Origin: Globodera rostochiensis
Taxonomy: Eukaryota; Nematoda; Chromadorea; Rhabditida; Heteroderidae
Direction of reading: 5' to 3'
Assembly (NCBI GenBank): GCA_018350325.1
Contig: JAEVLN010000040.1
Coordinates: 62,001-126,000 of the forward strand
DNA length: 64,000 nucleotides
Below the pieces are notes generated by a model that saw only the letters and a list, made by a program, of their open reading frames with translations, was not told the DNA's origin and ran no database searches. The translations under genes and the position numbers were made by a program. The stretch's first letter is position 1. The number at the start of each line of letters is the position of its first letter. Below, piece after piece: positions 21,650 through 35,300 of the stretch.

Positions 21650-24060
21650 TATATCACAACGCGGGGAAAATGCCAAGCGGGAAAGTGCCTAAAGGGGAAA
21701 AAGGTAAAAAGGGAGAAAATGTCAAGAGGGAAAAGTGCCAAAAGGCAAAATGCCAAAAGGGAACGGTGCCAAAAGGAAAAATGCAAAAAGGTGAAATGCC
21801 ACGGGAGAAAAGTCAAACGCGGGGAAAATGCCAAAAGGGAAAAGTGCCAAAAGGCAAAATGCCAAAAAAGAACGGTGCCAAAGGAAAAAGTGCAAAAAAA
21901 AATGCTACGGGGGAAAAGCCAAAAGCGGAAAAACGGTGCCGAGAGGGAAAAGTGCCAAAATGCAAAATGCCAAGAGGGAACGGTGCCAAAAAGAAAAATG
22001 CCAAAAGGGAAAAGTGCCTAAAGGGGAAAAAGGTAAATAGGGAGAAAATGTCAAGAAGGAAAAATGCCAAAAGGGAAAAGTGCCTAAAGGGGAAAAAGGT
22101 AAAAAGGGAGAAAATGTCAAGAGGGAAAAGTGCCAAAAGGCAAAATGCCAAAAAAGAACGGTGCCAAAGGAAAAAGTGCAAAAAAAAAAATGCTACGGGG
22201 GAAAAGCCAAAAGCGTAAAAACGGTGCCGAGAGGGAAAAGTGCCAAAAGGCAAAATGCCAAGAGGGAACGGTGCTAAAAGGAAAAGTGCAAAAAGGTGAA
22301 ATGCCACGGGAAAAAAGCTAAAAGCGGGGAAAATGCCAAGAGGGAAAAGTGCCAAAAGGCAAAATGCCAAAAGGGAAAAGTGCCTAAAGGCAAAATGCCA
22401 AGAGGGAACGGTGCTAAAAGGAAAAGTGCAAAAAGGTGAAATGCCACGGGAAAAAAGCTAAAAGCGGGGAAAATGCCAAGAGGGAACGGTGCCAAAAAGA
22501 AAAATGCCAAAAGGGAAAAGTGCCTAAAGGGGAAAAGGTAAATAGGGAGAAAATGTCAAGAGGGAAAAATGCCAAAAGGAAAAATGCCAAAAGGGAAAAG
22601 TGCCAAAAGGCAAAATGCCAAAAAAGAACGGTGCCAAAGGAAAAAGTGCAAAAAAAAATGCTACGGGGGAAAAGCCAAAAGCGGAAAAACGGTGCCGAGA
22701 GGGAAAAGTGCCAAAAGGCAAAATGCCAAGAGGGAACGGTGCCAAAAAGAAAAATGCCAAAAGGGAAAAGTGCCTAAAGGGGAAAAAGGTAAATAGGGAG
22801 AAAATGTCAAGAGGGAAAAATGCCAAAAGGAAAAATGCCAAAAGGGAAAAGTGCCTAAAGGGGAAAAAGGTAAAAAGGGAGAAAATGTCAAGAGGGAAAA
22901 GTGCCAAAAGGCAAAATGCCAAGAGGGAAAAGTGCCTAAAGGGGAAAAAGGTAAAAAGGGAGAAAATGTCAAGAGGGAAAAGTGCCAAAAGGCAAAATGC
23001 CAAAAGGGAAAAGTGCCTAAAGGGGAAAAAGGTAAAAAGGGAGAAAATGTCAAGAGGGAAAAGTGCCAAAAGGCAAAATGCCAAGAGGGAAAAGTGCCTA
23101 AAGGGGAAAAAGGTAAAAAGGGAGAAAATGTCAAGAGGGAAAAGTGCCAAAAGGCAAAATGCCAAAAGGGAAAAGTGCCTAAAGGGGAAAAAGGAAAAAG
23201 GGAGAAAATGTCAAGAGGGAAAAGTGCCAAAAGGCAAAATGCCAAAAAAGAACGGTGCCAAAGGAAAAAGTGCAAAAAAAAATGCTACGGGGGAAAAGCC
23301 AAAAGCGGCGGTGCCGAGAGGGAAAAGTGCCAAAAGGCAAAATGCCAAGAGGGAACGGTGCTAAAAGGAAAAGTGCAAAAAGGTGAAATGCCACGGGAAA
23401 AAAGCTAAAAGCGGGGAAAATGCCAAGAGGGAACGGTGCCAAAAAGAAAAATGCCAAAAGGGAAAAGTGCCTAAAGGGGAAAAAGGTAAATAGGGAGAAA
23501 ATGTCAAGAGGGAAAAATGCCAAAAGGAAAAATGCCAAAAGGGAAAAGTGCCTAAAGGGGAAAAAGGTAAAAAGGGAGAAAATGTCAAGAGGGAAAAGTG
23601 CCAAAAGGCAAAATCCAAAAAGGGAACGGTGCCAAAAGGAAAAGTTCAAAAAGGTGAAATGCCACGGGGGAAAAGCCAAAAGCGGGGAAAAGTGCCAGGC
23701 GAGAAAGTTCCAAAAGAGAAAAGAGAGAAAATGCCAAAAAGAATGCGTCAAAAGTGCCAAAAAGCAAAATTTGAATAAGGGAAAAGTGCCCAAAGTTGAA
23801 AAAGGTAAAAGGGAGAAATGTCAGGAGGGAAAAGTGCCAAGCAGGAAAAGTGCCAAAAAGGAAAATCTGCCATAAGATGAAAATGCCAAAACGAAAAGTG
23901 CCAAAAAGTGAAATGCCAAGGGGGAAAAAGCAAAAGCGGGGAATGTGCCATAAGTGGGTAAAGCTAAAAGTTGGAAAATGTCAAAAGGATAAAACGCCAA
24001 GAGGAAAAAGTGCCAAAAAGGGAAAATGTCAAAAGAAGAAAATTCCAAGGATAAAAAGCG
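21650..24060. repeat. 2.4-kb purine-rich tandem repeat (VNTR)
   Basis: Variable arrays of GTGCCAAAAGGCAAAATGCC, GGGAAAAGTGCC and GAGAAAATGTCAAGAGGG. In the most regular stretch (about 22840-23220) the unit is roughly 75 bp. Smaller units of 17-25 bp are mixed elsewhere. Long frames stay open on both strands only because the purine-rich units rarely form stops; the predicted Lys-rich and Phe/His-rich products are artefacts of composition. Confidence 0.9.
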
Positions 24061-24103
24061 TTGAAGTATTTCAATCAAATCTGTGCATAACATATCCGTA
24101 CTT

Positions 24104-24143
24104 CTAGCGGTTGGTGCGCCGTTAGGCGCACCTAAACCGCTAG
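24104..24143. other. GC-rich 40-bp hairpin
   Basis: CTAGCGGTT and GGTGCGCC pair with GGCGCACC and AACCGCTAG around a GTTA loop, with one unpaired base pair position. It sits just beyond the VNTR and could be a cruciform or the remnant of a small palindromic element. Confidence 0.6.
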
Positions 24144-26361
24144 TTTTAAACAAATCTTCCAAAATTGGGCATATTTTCAAAAATCGCAAAAATATGGCAG
24201 AACGTAAAAATATGGCACGGACCCTAAATATGCCAAAACAAGAATTCTTAATTAACTAATCACAACAACTTAGCAAACTTTTAAAAAGAGTTCAGACATT
24301 TAAATATGTAGGAGAAACAAAAACATTTTGCCAACAAAATCTAGGCACCAATAAATCTTCCCCAATCTCATGCCTTCTTCCACAAACTTGGCTAGGCTCA
24401 TCGGCAAAACGTGTCTTGGCCCAAGCCCCCCGAGCAACCAATTTTATTGTTTTAAGGCCTTCTTCCCCTTGAGGGAGGAGGGAAAATGTGTGCCAACCCC
24501 CATGGGAGCATCATCCGGCATTCCATGAAGCCGAAAGAATGGAAGAAAACCCCGCCGGCGTTTCATCCTCATCATCTTCCGCCATGCTATGCCGAGAACC
24601 TAAAGCGGCTAATATTATGTAATTCTTCAATATAAACGCATCAACAAAAGGGAATTTATTGCACGTCGCACAAAAAGAAACAACAGTCGCAACCATTTTG
24701 CCATGGTGAGTATCAGACAGGCATGGCCATGGTGAGAAAATTTTTTCCAGTTTTTAACCAAAAATAAGAATTTTTTATCAGTTCATAAAATGAAAGCAAA
24801 ATGTTTCTTGCGCAGAGAATTAGCAAGCATTAATTTTTGAAATGTTTTTTTGAGAGTTCTGCTTCACTTTTGGGTAGAGTAGGCCGGGATCGGGGTTGGT
24901 ACTGAAGTCTCCACTTTTGAGACTGAATTTCCCCCTTATAAAATCCCGGTTTTTTTCAAAATTGACAATCTTTGTTTTTGCCCATTAGTCCCGGGTTTTT
25001 TGACGGGAATTTGATTAATTTTCTCACTCATAAAATCCCTATTTTTTGAAATTCCATATGTCAAAATAGGTAGGTGGTAAAAATGAACCCAAAAAATGGA
25101 AAATACTTACATGTAGTTTATTTCCAAAAAACCGTAAATGAAAAACTTTTAAAAATTATATTATAAATATCAATAAAAAAAAAATTCGGAATATGCATTT
25201 TTGGAAATTAAGCCTACATTTTTTTTCAAAATAAAAAAATGCCATCAAAGGCTATTTGCAGAAAATTTTGGTTCAATTCAGCCCATTAGCTTCAAAAACA
25301 ATTTTGCCTTAATGGAAATTTTGAAGAATTTACTTAAAATTCAAAGAGTTTCAATCTCATCATAAATGCATAATAGCCCACATGTTGAGTATGTCAGTAA
25401 TAAATTTTAAATGAACTTAAGCAAATTTTGGTCCAATATTTGAACCAAATTGCATTTTTCTTTCCATAAAATAAAAAGAGAAAGATTTTGCAAACTCCAA
25501 CACAAACCCTCGCTAATTCTCACCCATCTATTTAGTTGTACTTGCTTTCTTCCCTCCGGGGTCGGCTTCTTTAAGTGTCCCCCCCCCCCCCCCCCCGGGG
25601 CGCGTTGAGTCGATTCTGGCCATGCCATGCCTTAAGGCGAATTTATGCCATGTGAATTGCCCTGCCTGCCCGCCCGTCCCCACAACTGTGTATGTGTTTG
25701 GTTGGACGGCACTTTATAATTGGTTGCCGGGTGAGGAGGGGACACCACCAACGGAAGAGGAGGGGAAAACGGAAGGATGAGAGACTATTCTAATAAGGCC
25801 AGAGAGGTTAGAGAGAAATTGTGAGACTGCTTGCTGGATGATGAGTGGACGGGCGGACTGTCGAGAGTCGCCGCTCTCGAGACTTTTCCAATTCTCGGAT
25901 GACCTCTGTGCCATGACAAGGTCATCCCATCAACATCATTACTATCATCATCTCGCTAATGTCCATGCCACACATTTGCTGCGCAATTGTCTACCCTTGG
26001 GCATTAACACAATACAACCCCTCAGCGTGCCATTTCTTCTCGGGGTCTCTACCCAATTTTATCTTTCTCAGAATACCAGTCTGGCCATACTGCTTCACCG
26101 TTCCACTCATTTTATCTCTCTTTCTCTGTTCCCCTTCATGGAGGAACTTCATTCCGTCTGTTGTTTGCGCTTTTTCATCACTCACAATTGTCTATTCCCA
26201 TGGCTGCTTCATGATGCGCCCCTGAGGGCACATGAGTTTGGCCATATTAGCCGTAACACATTTTGCATTTTCAAGTTAAACATTTTGTTATTTTACAACC
26301 TTTAATTGTTAACTTTATATCATTTTATTACATTTTTAATTAAATTATTGGCCAAATTCAG
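24144..26361. other. Probable upstream region of the deaminase gene; first exon not fixed
   Basis: No exon is firmly supported. A candidate first exon is 25838-25961 (MMSGRADCRESP..., ending HHLAN before a GT in phase 0), lying in a GC-richer block at 25680-26220. Another GC-richer block lies at 24470-24600. A CCGGGA-rich element end is at about 24875-25000, and a run of 18 C is at about 25579-25596. Confidence 0.35.
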
Positions 26362-29300
26362 CTAAAGTGGGAAAAGCGTCGCGACTCTGGCAGTGCATCG
26401 GTACAGCAACAGCAGCACCAGAACGGCAACAGTTCAGACACCGAACGCTCCAGTTTCCGTGCCGTTGTCGAATTTGGTGGTTCACCACAAAAGCCTGCTC
26501 CAACGACAACAACATCGGCTGCAGCACAACAGCAGCAGCTGAGAACAACACCGCAACAACACAACGTCGATTGGTGTGAATTTTTATATAAAAAACTATT
26601 TTTTTTTGCCCGAAGCCGGAGTCTTATCTAGCTTGGATTTCGTTGTTGGTGGGTCTGGTGGTGCCGTCGGGGAAATTTTGCCAATTCGAATTTGAAAAAG
26701 CCATTTGTTTTTTGTTGCGAAATTTTGCTTTAATTTTTAAGATTGAGGGTCCATTTCCAAGGACTTACCTTGGCATCCAAGGACGAATCCGAGCCCTATG
26801 TAATACGCAATTGCGGCCCCTCAAAAATGTAACAATTGGCAACCCGCAATTGCGTCCACTTTTGATCCCGACTCTTGAATATAAGACGAGAGCGATATGA
26901 CGAGAATCGTGAACACATAGCTGGGTAGAAAAATCTGCTTGAGTTCAATGGAGCATGCATACATGGCACACATTGCTGATCAAATTGGCCAAATTCAGTG
27001 ATTTGAGAATTTGATCAATCGATCGATTCTTTCAGCTACAATTCCTACTGGCGAAACGCAACTAGTACTCCGCAACCGCATTACTACACTGCTGGTGGGA
27101 CCGGTTCATTGGTTTATTCAACGATCAGTGACGCGCAATCCATTTGCAGGTAATCAAAATTTATGAAAATAAAAATTAGGCTTTTGCTTAAGACACCAAA
27201 AACTGCTAAATCGTAATTAGTAAGGATCGGATTTATATGAATGTGCTTAATTATTTTCACAAGTATTTGAACAAATGTAAAAATATCAAAAATAAAATTT
27301 TTTTTTGAAAATGTTGAACAAGAAAAACCTTGAGATCTGTAACATGTGCTAAAAAACCTACCAAGATATGTGCAAAAAAGTCGTCTTCCTCTTAAAATTA
27401 TTAAATATATGTTTTTGTCCGAGGGGCCTTATCTCCACGTATGAAAAATATACAATCTATTAAAACGTCGTCGTTTTGTCCATATTTAATATGAAAAATA
27501 TACAAATATTTTAAAACGTCATTTTGTCCATATTTAATATGAAAAATATACCAATCTATTAAAATGTCGTCATTTTGTCCATATTTAATATGAAAATGTA
27601 ATTTTGTCCATATTTAAGCAGCACTTTCGACGTCTCCGCGCGTCTCTCCAACCGTACCCACCAGCTGTCCTCCTCGCTCATCCTTGTCCCCTCTCCTCCA
27701 GCAACTGTTCATCACCACCACATAGACCAGTACAACAACATTTTGCCAATGTCTTCACCGTCTGGCACAGGGGCAGGCACCATTGGGCATCATCAAACAA
27801 ATTCAAGTAGAAAAACTATCCAAGACGACATTATTTTCTACCGTTAATTTATGATCCAAAATTGTTAAAGTGCAAATTTACCGGGGAAACCTTATTTATT
27901 AATTAGGGAGCGGATTTTTTTACAGGGTTTATGTAGCAACTAAAATAGGTTGTAACCAATTTGGGTAAAAATTTATTTAAAAAATTAAATACCAACGAAA
28001 AGGCACTCCTTACAATTTTTGCACACTTGAAGTTTTCTTGTATCAAAAATGCTTTCTAAAAATCGATATTAGCCACACCTATTTAATCATCTTATTTAGG
28101 TAGTTAAACCTAGTTTTTTAACACCTTAAAATCCGCCACAATTTTTTTGAGAAAACTTTAAAATTTAAGTGGCAGCAGCAACGGCACAGATTAGTGCGGC
28201 AATCCCTGCAATGCCATTTTGCTGTGAATGCCATGCAACGGTTGATCAATTTTCTGAGCGAACAAATCGCTAAAAAATAAAAAATAAAATTCGTCAAATT
28301 AATTTTTTTATTTCATTTGCAGCAAAATCGTTGCAGCACAGACAGCTGTCCATGTTTTGCAACACGGCGTATGTGCGATGAACATTGTGAATCGGCTAGG
28401 TAGTTTTATTTATTTTACATCATTTATAAGTCATTAAAGTCTTAATTAGTGTTGAGCCGGTTGATTGCTCAGTTTATTTGTCGGAGGAAAATGGACAATA
28501 ATAAATCAATAGATAAAATGAAGGGACGGGCGGAAAGGTCAATCCTCAACTATTCACCAAAAGACAGAATGCCTCGAGGGAACGGCGGGGGAAAGGGGTG
28601 GACAGTGGAAATGGGGTCAGGGGACAAAAAGCCAAAGACAAATATGAAATGGGATTATTTGAACTCCCCAACAATTAGAAAGGCATAAAATGACACTTAA
28701 GAATTTTGTAAGCTTAAGCGGAGCTTTTAATTAGTGTAATAAAAAATAATATTAACACACCAATAATAAGTAGACAAAGGACAACAAATATCTTAATCCT
28801 AAATGTATTCAAATAATACGCCGACATGTGCACTGAATAAAATTAATAAAAAATGTTTTTGAAGGTATCGCGGGGACTGTCTGAACCAGGCAATTTGCAA
28901 GTGCTCGTGCGAGGCGGATCCGGCAAAGCCGGCTAAAAATGTGTGCACAAAGTCGTGCTGCGACTGTCTGCGGATAAAAGAGTCATGCTCCAAGGTCAGC
29001 AAGCAGTACTTCATCGTGCAGTTAAATAAAAAAAACATTGTTTCAGTTATGCGCATGTAAACAAATCTGCAAGAACAAGGAGCCCCCGAAGAGGGCGGCA
29101 AAAGTGAACAAACCGGCACAAGGGTCCGTTTTTATGATCAAAATTTCCACGGCATTCTGAAAACTGAATTTGGATTTAAAAAAACACTTTGTGGACTAAT
29201 CCAGAAAAAATTCTGTTCGATTCCAACTTGATGATTTTTTAAAGAATTAAAAATTATCGGATTAGGGTTATCCGCTTTATTTTTTTAATTTAAAATACAG

Positions 29301-32300
29301 ATTTTCTGAATTTAAACCCAAAAAGGGTTTGTGTAAACGCAATTTCCTAAATAAAAAAAAGAATAAGGGGTTTTTAATCAAAAATCCAGGTGCCAATGTG
29401 CCAAGGGCAAGAAACAGTGTGGCAAAAAGGAGTGCCAATGCCGAGGAGTGTATGAGTTCTGTTCAAGCAGGTAGGTGGGGTGCAGGGATGGGCGGAAATT
29501 TATTTTAAAAAAACGGAAATATTTTTTTAACGGAAAAAAGGCCAAAAACAACGGAAAAACGGAAAAATTTTCAAATAATATAAAAAATTTTTTTTTGTTT
29601 TAAATTATTTATAAATATTTTTTGAAATATTAACAGTAATTAAAAATTTTGAAGAATGTCTTTTTTCAGCGGCCTTCTAAATTTCTTTTAAGCTTTTGGG
29701 TGGGGGAGCGGGGTCGGCGGTGCCGATAGGCGCCGCCGGAGAAATTTTGACTTAATTTGCTAAGAGATTTTCAACAAAAATTTAAAAAATCGGCACTTTT
29801 TTTGAAGTTTTTAGGATGGTAAGCGGCGGTGCCGATAGGCGCCACCGGAAGAAATTTTTTAAAAAATTTAACAAGATTTGTTAAGAAAATCGCTCAAAAA
29901 TGAAAATGCAAAACAAAATCCACCTAATGTTTTTTCGAAAATGAATGAAAAGCTTGTGAAGTTTCTAAATTGGAAAAAGTTAAAAAGAATTTTTAAAATT
30001 GTTCCCATTCTTAGGGGTGTATATTTTTTCCGTTTTTTTCCGTTAAAAAGGGCATTTTTAACGGAAAACGGAAAAAAGGCCCAAAAACAACGGAAAAACG
30101 GAATTCCGCCCATCCCTGGTGGGGTGCCTCTATTAGGGCTGCTCGAGATTCTCGGTCTTGGTTCTCGAGTCGAGAAATTTCTCGGTTTTTTTGGGTCTCG
30201 GTCTCGGGTTTTTAGTCTCGGAAAACGAGACTTTTTTGCACTGGTGAAGATTGATTTTTTTGGTGAGAATTCATTATAGAATTTTGAGCCTGAAAGATTT
30301 GAAAAATACAATGACAAATTAGAAATCCTTAATTTAATATTTTGCACAAAATCGTCCCCCAGTGCTCATGTGGCTCAGTGGTTATCTGACTCTAACTTAT
30401 CTATAGAGATCGGACGGTACGGGAAAGTACCGAGGCTTTTTCGGTACTTTTCGGTACTCAGGCTTCGGTACTTTTCCGAAAAGTACCGACCGAACCTTTT
30501 CGGAAAGTACCGATGGTTTTCGGTACCGGTACTTTTTCGGTACTTTACCGAAAAGTACCGACCGAAACTTTTAGAGAACCGAAGGTACCGACCGAACAAA
30601 ATTTGATTCCCGAAAAAATTACCGAACGGAAAAATGTGGTAATATATTTGAATTTTTTCTTTTGCTGTGCTTAATCTCATGTAGCTCAGTGGTTAAACTG
30701 TTTGGCAAAGTTCATTTTTGTCTTAAGTTCGAGTCCTCGAGTCAAGTTATTTTATATTCTTTTGATTGAATACCCTGGTGGTGTGTGGTGATTGATGTGC
30801 TTGCCCGGGGGTCAACCCCCGGCTGTATAAGTATTTGTGTCTTTTAATTAACTCCATGGCAAAGGAAACAATTTATAAAAATTTTGATTTTTAAAATATT
30901 TAAGCTAAATTAAAAACTTTTGCATATTCTTTCAACATTATAAAATTTACCAAATAAAGTTGGTGTCAAAAAATAGCGAGAAAAATAAGGAGCATTTAAA
31001 TTCTAAATAGAGCCGAAACCCTAGAAAAGTTTTCCGCTTTTTGGGTCTACAGTCTCGGGGTCAATTCTCGGTAAATTTTAAGTCTCGAGCATCACTAGCA
31101 ACTAATTAACTACCCGCCGGAATTTCGGGTCTCAAATATGTCCGGAAATTTTGAACTCTCAAAAATTTGATTTTTTCTATTTTTTTCTGATCAATTTTTC
31201 ATCCTCCCGCGATGCCATTTTTTGATCATTTTTCTTAAAATCCATTAAAAATTCCAAAAAATTTCCGACGGCGCCTATCGGCACCGCCGACCCCCTTCCC
31301 TCTTCAAACTGATCCAAAAACTATTAAAACCATGCCACAGAACAGGAACAGGCCGAAATGCTGATTTTCTTGAACGGATCTCCCAAAACTCAATTATAAA
31401 TATTGATGAAGCCAAAAATTCCAAAATAAACGAGTTTTGTTAAAAAATTACTCTAAAAAATTTTTGGTACCGAAAACCGAAAAAGTACCGACAATTTTTT
31501 TCGAGTAGGGGTCAGTCCCGTCCCGCCAGTCCCGTCCCGGCCGGTCCCGTCCCGCCGGTCCCGTCCCAGGGCCAGTCCCGTCCCGGCCAGTCCCGTCCCA
31601 CCGACCGAGAATCTCGAGCTTCTTTCGAGCGGGACTCGAGACGAGACTTGACCATTCCGAACCCCGAACTCGAACATTTTAGTAAAAAGTTCAAAATCTT
31701 TCAAAAAACACGTTCGACTTAAAAATTATTCAAGAAACATGAATTTTATCGTTCTTGCGTTTTCGTTGTAATTTTAATGCTTTTTAAATTGATGTTGCAA
31801 CTTGCAACATGTGAATTTTAAAAAAATTTGTCGCCATTTAACTTTTGGAAGTTGTACAAGCAGCCCTCAGGTTAAAGTTTTTGTTGTTTTACTTGGTTTT
31901 ATTTCTTGATTTCCATTGTTGACGCTAAAATCTATTTAAAAAAAGTAGTATAAGCTGAACAATGTCATTTTTATAAACTTCTATTCCTAAAATTCAAAAA
32001 ATTACCGCATTTTAAAAATTTTTTGGTTGTAATCTGTTAACAAATTGAGTCAAAAATTCAAAATTTTTTTGACTGCACCTGTCGCCGCCGACCCCCCTCC
32101 CTAAAAGTGAAGCAGAATTTGCAATAAAAAAATCGTATTTTTGAAAATTCCTTAACAAAATAGCAGTAAAACGTTAGAATGCACTCTTAAAAATCGACAT
32201 TGAAAATTTGTGGAGCTTAAAATCAAAATTTTTTTAGTGAATTTCAAAAAAAATTCGAAATTTCTCGGTTCTCGAACCGAGAAATTTCTCGTTTTTTTTT

Positions 32301-35300
32301 GGGTCTCGGTTCTCGATTCTCGGTAAATTTCAATTCCCGAGCAGCCCTAGCCTCTATCACAGTTAATACTCACAGATACCGATTGAACTTTAGGGTTTTT
32401 GGGCATTTCACATTTTGTTTAAAAATTTTTTTTTTTTTACAACTGATTTGTGAGTTCCATCCCTGCTACCGTAGTGTAGTGCGCACATTACTGTAATATG
32501 CAGTGTCTCTGTACTGTATTGCATTCTTGTTGTACAGTTGCAAATGTGGCGGAGACTGTGCCAATGGGGCATCAAAATTTCATGTGCCTAAACATGTTCA
32601 AAACTGTTTCCTGGAACACAAACATGAAAGCAGGTCGGCATCTTCTACAAATAACGCAAAATTTAAGATACTAATATTTAATTTTTTTAAATTAATAAAA
32701 ATGTGCGGTACATAATCATTTTTTGCTTTATTTCACAAATTAAAATTCTTATTTTACTGAAATGCCCATGTTTAGTCTAATTATCATTTTATGACACGAA
32801 AGGCCAATTTATTAGCCATCGGTTGGAAACGTTTTGATGGCATTGCCCAATTGATTTTTTAAATAAAGATTTTTTTGTTAAAATTACTCTTTTATCTTAT
32901 GTCGAGATATTGAGAGTTGTTTAATTCTTTTTTTTTAACCAAATTTGCAAATTAATTTATTCCATACAAAAGTGGCTTGATTGTGACGCTGATCGGCGAT
33001 GGTTACATTTATCGTGGAGATTTTTTCCACGACTCAAAAAATGAGCCACATGTGGAGGAGCAATTAGTCGCTGCGATCTACGACCTGATTTCTAAATATA
33101 AAGTGAGCGAATTTTTTAAATTAAATGATTAATAATTAGGTTCTAATTTATTTTAAATTAAAATATTTTACCTAATCTTGTGCAAAATTTAGATTAAAAA
33201 TAATAACATTCCATCATTTTCGATTATCAAAACGTATTATTAACTAATTTATAATTTTTACAATTAAATCATTTGTTGCAAAAAATCATTGTTGAGGTTG
33301 ATCTGTACGAAATTGTGATCTTTGTATCAAAAAGCCCATGCTTTCATCAGGATTGCGATCCAAAGTGTGAGGTGGTGGACGAGTGCAAATGTAATAAAGG
33401 TAATTGAGAATAAAATGGCAAAAAGCGCCAATTTTATGGTTGGTGAATAGAGAAAATGTTCAAATATATAAGAGTGATTTTTGCTAGCTACCTGCCAAAA
33501 ACTCGCTACACCAGGCAAATATTTAGAGGGTGGGGGTACCCATGGGGGGGGGGGGGAGTCGTTCATTTGGTCGGGCACGGAAGGGCGCCCATATCAACAA
33601 CATTTATGGAACAACTTTAGTTTTAAAAAATTTCTGTTGGGTAATTTGAGAATGCGCGGAGGCTTAAAAATGCATTTTGGTCGTGAAGCTAATGCTAATA
33701 GGGAGGCAATTCTGCAGAATTGCGGTCCCGACGGGGAAAGTTGTTTTTTCCTTGTTTCTAGGGTAAAAATATGCGTAGAACGCAAATCTGAGCTCGGATT
33801 TTGCGAATGTCGAACCTCGAACCCAAATTCGAACATTTTTCGAAAAGTGAAATTTTCCAAAAATCAATTTCGCCCTCAAAATCATTCAAAAAGCACAACC
33901 AAAATGAAAATACTTTTTAAGGCTAAAATTTATTTTTAAAAAAAGAAAGCGAAAGCGAGTTGGGTCACAGTAACGAATTTGCAGGTAGCGAGTTTGGTGT
34001 CACCGGGTTTAAGGGGTCAACTAAAGCATATCGATTGACAAAAACAAGTTGGTTAAGCATGCGCTAAACTGCTCGGCTTACTTCTGTCAAAGGTGCGCAA
34101 GGAGTTGAGCAAGGTGGATGTGCGTATGACCGTCAAATTTTTGTGAGCTTTTAAAACGCATAAAAATAGAAAGTAATTTTTAAAAGTTTGCCAAAACGAT
34201 AGATAATACCTAAGTATAAAATTATTTATTATAAAAAAATTGTTTTTAAAGGTATCCGCATTTAAACCGCGGTGACCTATACACCAAACAAGGCATCCTG
34301 TCCATGCTGCAGTCCGGGATCAAAGTTGAGCCATTGCTGATGAAGGTCTTTCTAAATTGAAAAATCAATTTAAATGAATAAATAAAAAATCAATTATAGT
34401 CTTTTTAGATCCACTCTAAATCCCGAACAGAATCAATTCCAAAATCCATAAACATTTTTAAAATATCATAAAATTAAAAAAGCATACAATAAAAAAATTC
34501 ACTCAACAATTAATTTAATAATTTTTTCTAAGGATTGGAGTGCTGTCATGGATTGGGCACCACATCCTGAGCATAAGGGCGAATATTTACAGGTTTTCCA
34601 ATAGAATTTTAACACAATTTTTCGTTTTTTAGCTCTGGGGCAGCCACAACCTGGACAGGGTGGTCGCGCAGTCTCAAGCGTTCATCAATGAATGCAGGTC
34701 AGTGACAGATTTTTGTTATAATAATTTTTTAAATATTTTAAGGCGAGCCCTTGGCCTGTCAATGAAGTTTTGGGTTGCTGAAATTCACGAGATCGTTAAA
34801 AATACCATTCTTCATTGTAAGAATTAGGATTTTAAACTTTTTTTTTAATAAGTGAAGTAGGACACGGAGTGAATATTGCCAAAAATATAACCTCCAAAAT
34901 ATAGAAATTCATCAAAAACCGCAAAAATATTGACTTGTAGGACAAGTTTTTTGGCTAAAATTTCCAAATTCAGACACCGAAATTCGAGGAAAATGCAATG
35001 AGCTGAACGACGCGCTCAAGCAGTTAGACCTCACCGCTACCCCACACAAAATTCGCACAACTCCCAGTAAGCGGAGGTCCTTCATCGACATGCACGGTGA
35101 GAAAGGAAGGCTTGGGGTTTTATGAAGGATCAAAAAGTGTTTTAATGTTCTGAGACCCTTTTAGTGCCAGGAAATTAAATTTAAATAGTTTAAAATGGAA
35201 AATTATTCTTATTTTAGAATTGCGAGACAAATTGCTGATGCGCGGCGGCACCTCAACCGAAGGCGGAGGGGGGAAGGGTGCCAAAAACGGCAGTTCCGTT

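Noticed and set aside
21640..24107. Long Lys-rich (plus) and Phe/His-rich (minus) open frames up to about 250 codons
   Set aside because: They exist in several overlapping frames on both strands of a tandem repeat and reflect composition, not coding.
28170..28275. Reading the exon as WQQQRHRLVRQSLQCHF...
   Set aside because: It looks protein-like but does not match the phase of the upstream exon or provide a good donor; the other frame with donor at 28241 keeps phase on both sides. Still uncertain.
30375..30680. Frames rich in Arg/Tyr/Phe/Lys in the GGTACTTTTCGG region and the GTGLAGTG frames at 31453 and 37377
   Set aside because: Products of palindromic and tandem repeat sequence inside a mobile element, identical in the inverted copy.
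30675..30745. Functional tRNA gene
   Set aside because: A and B boxes are present, but acceptor, anticodon and T stems do not pair well and the segment lies within a repeated element.
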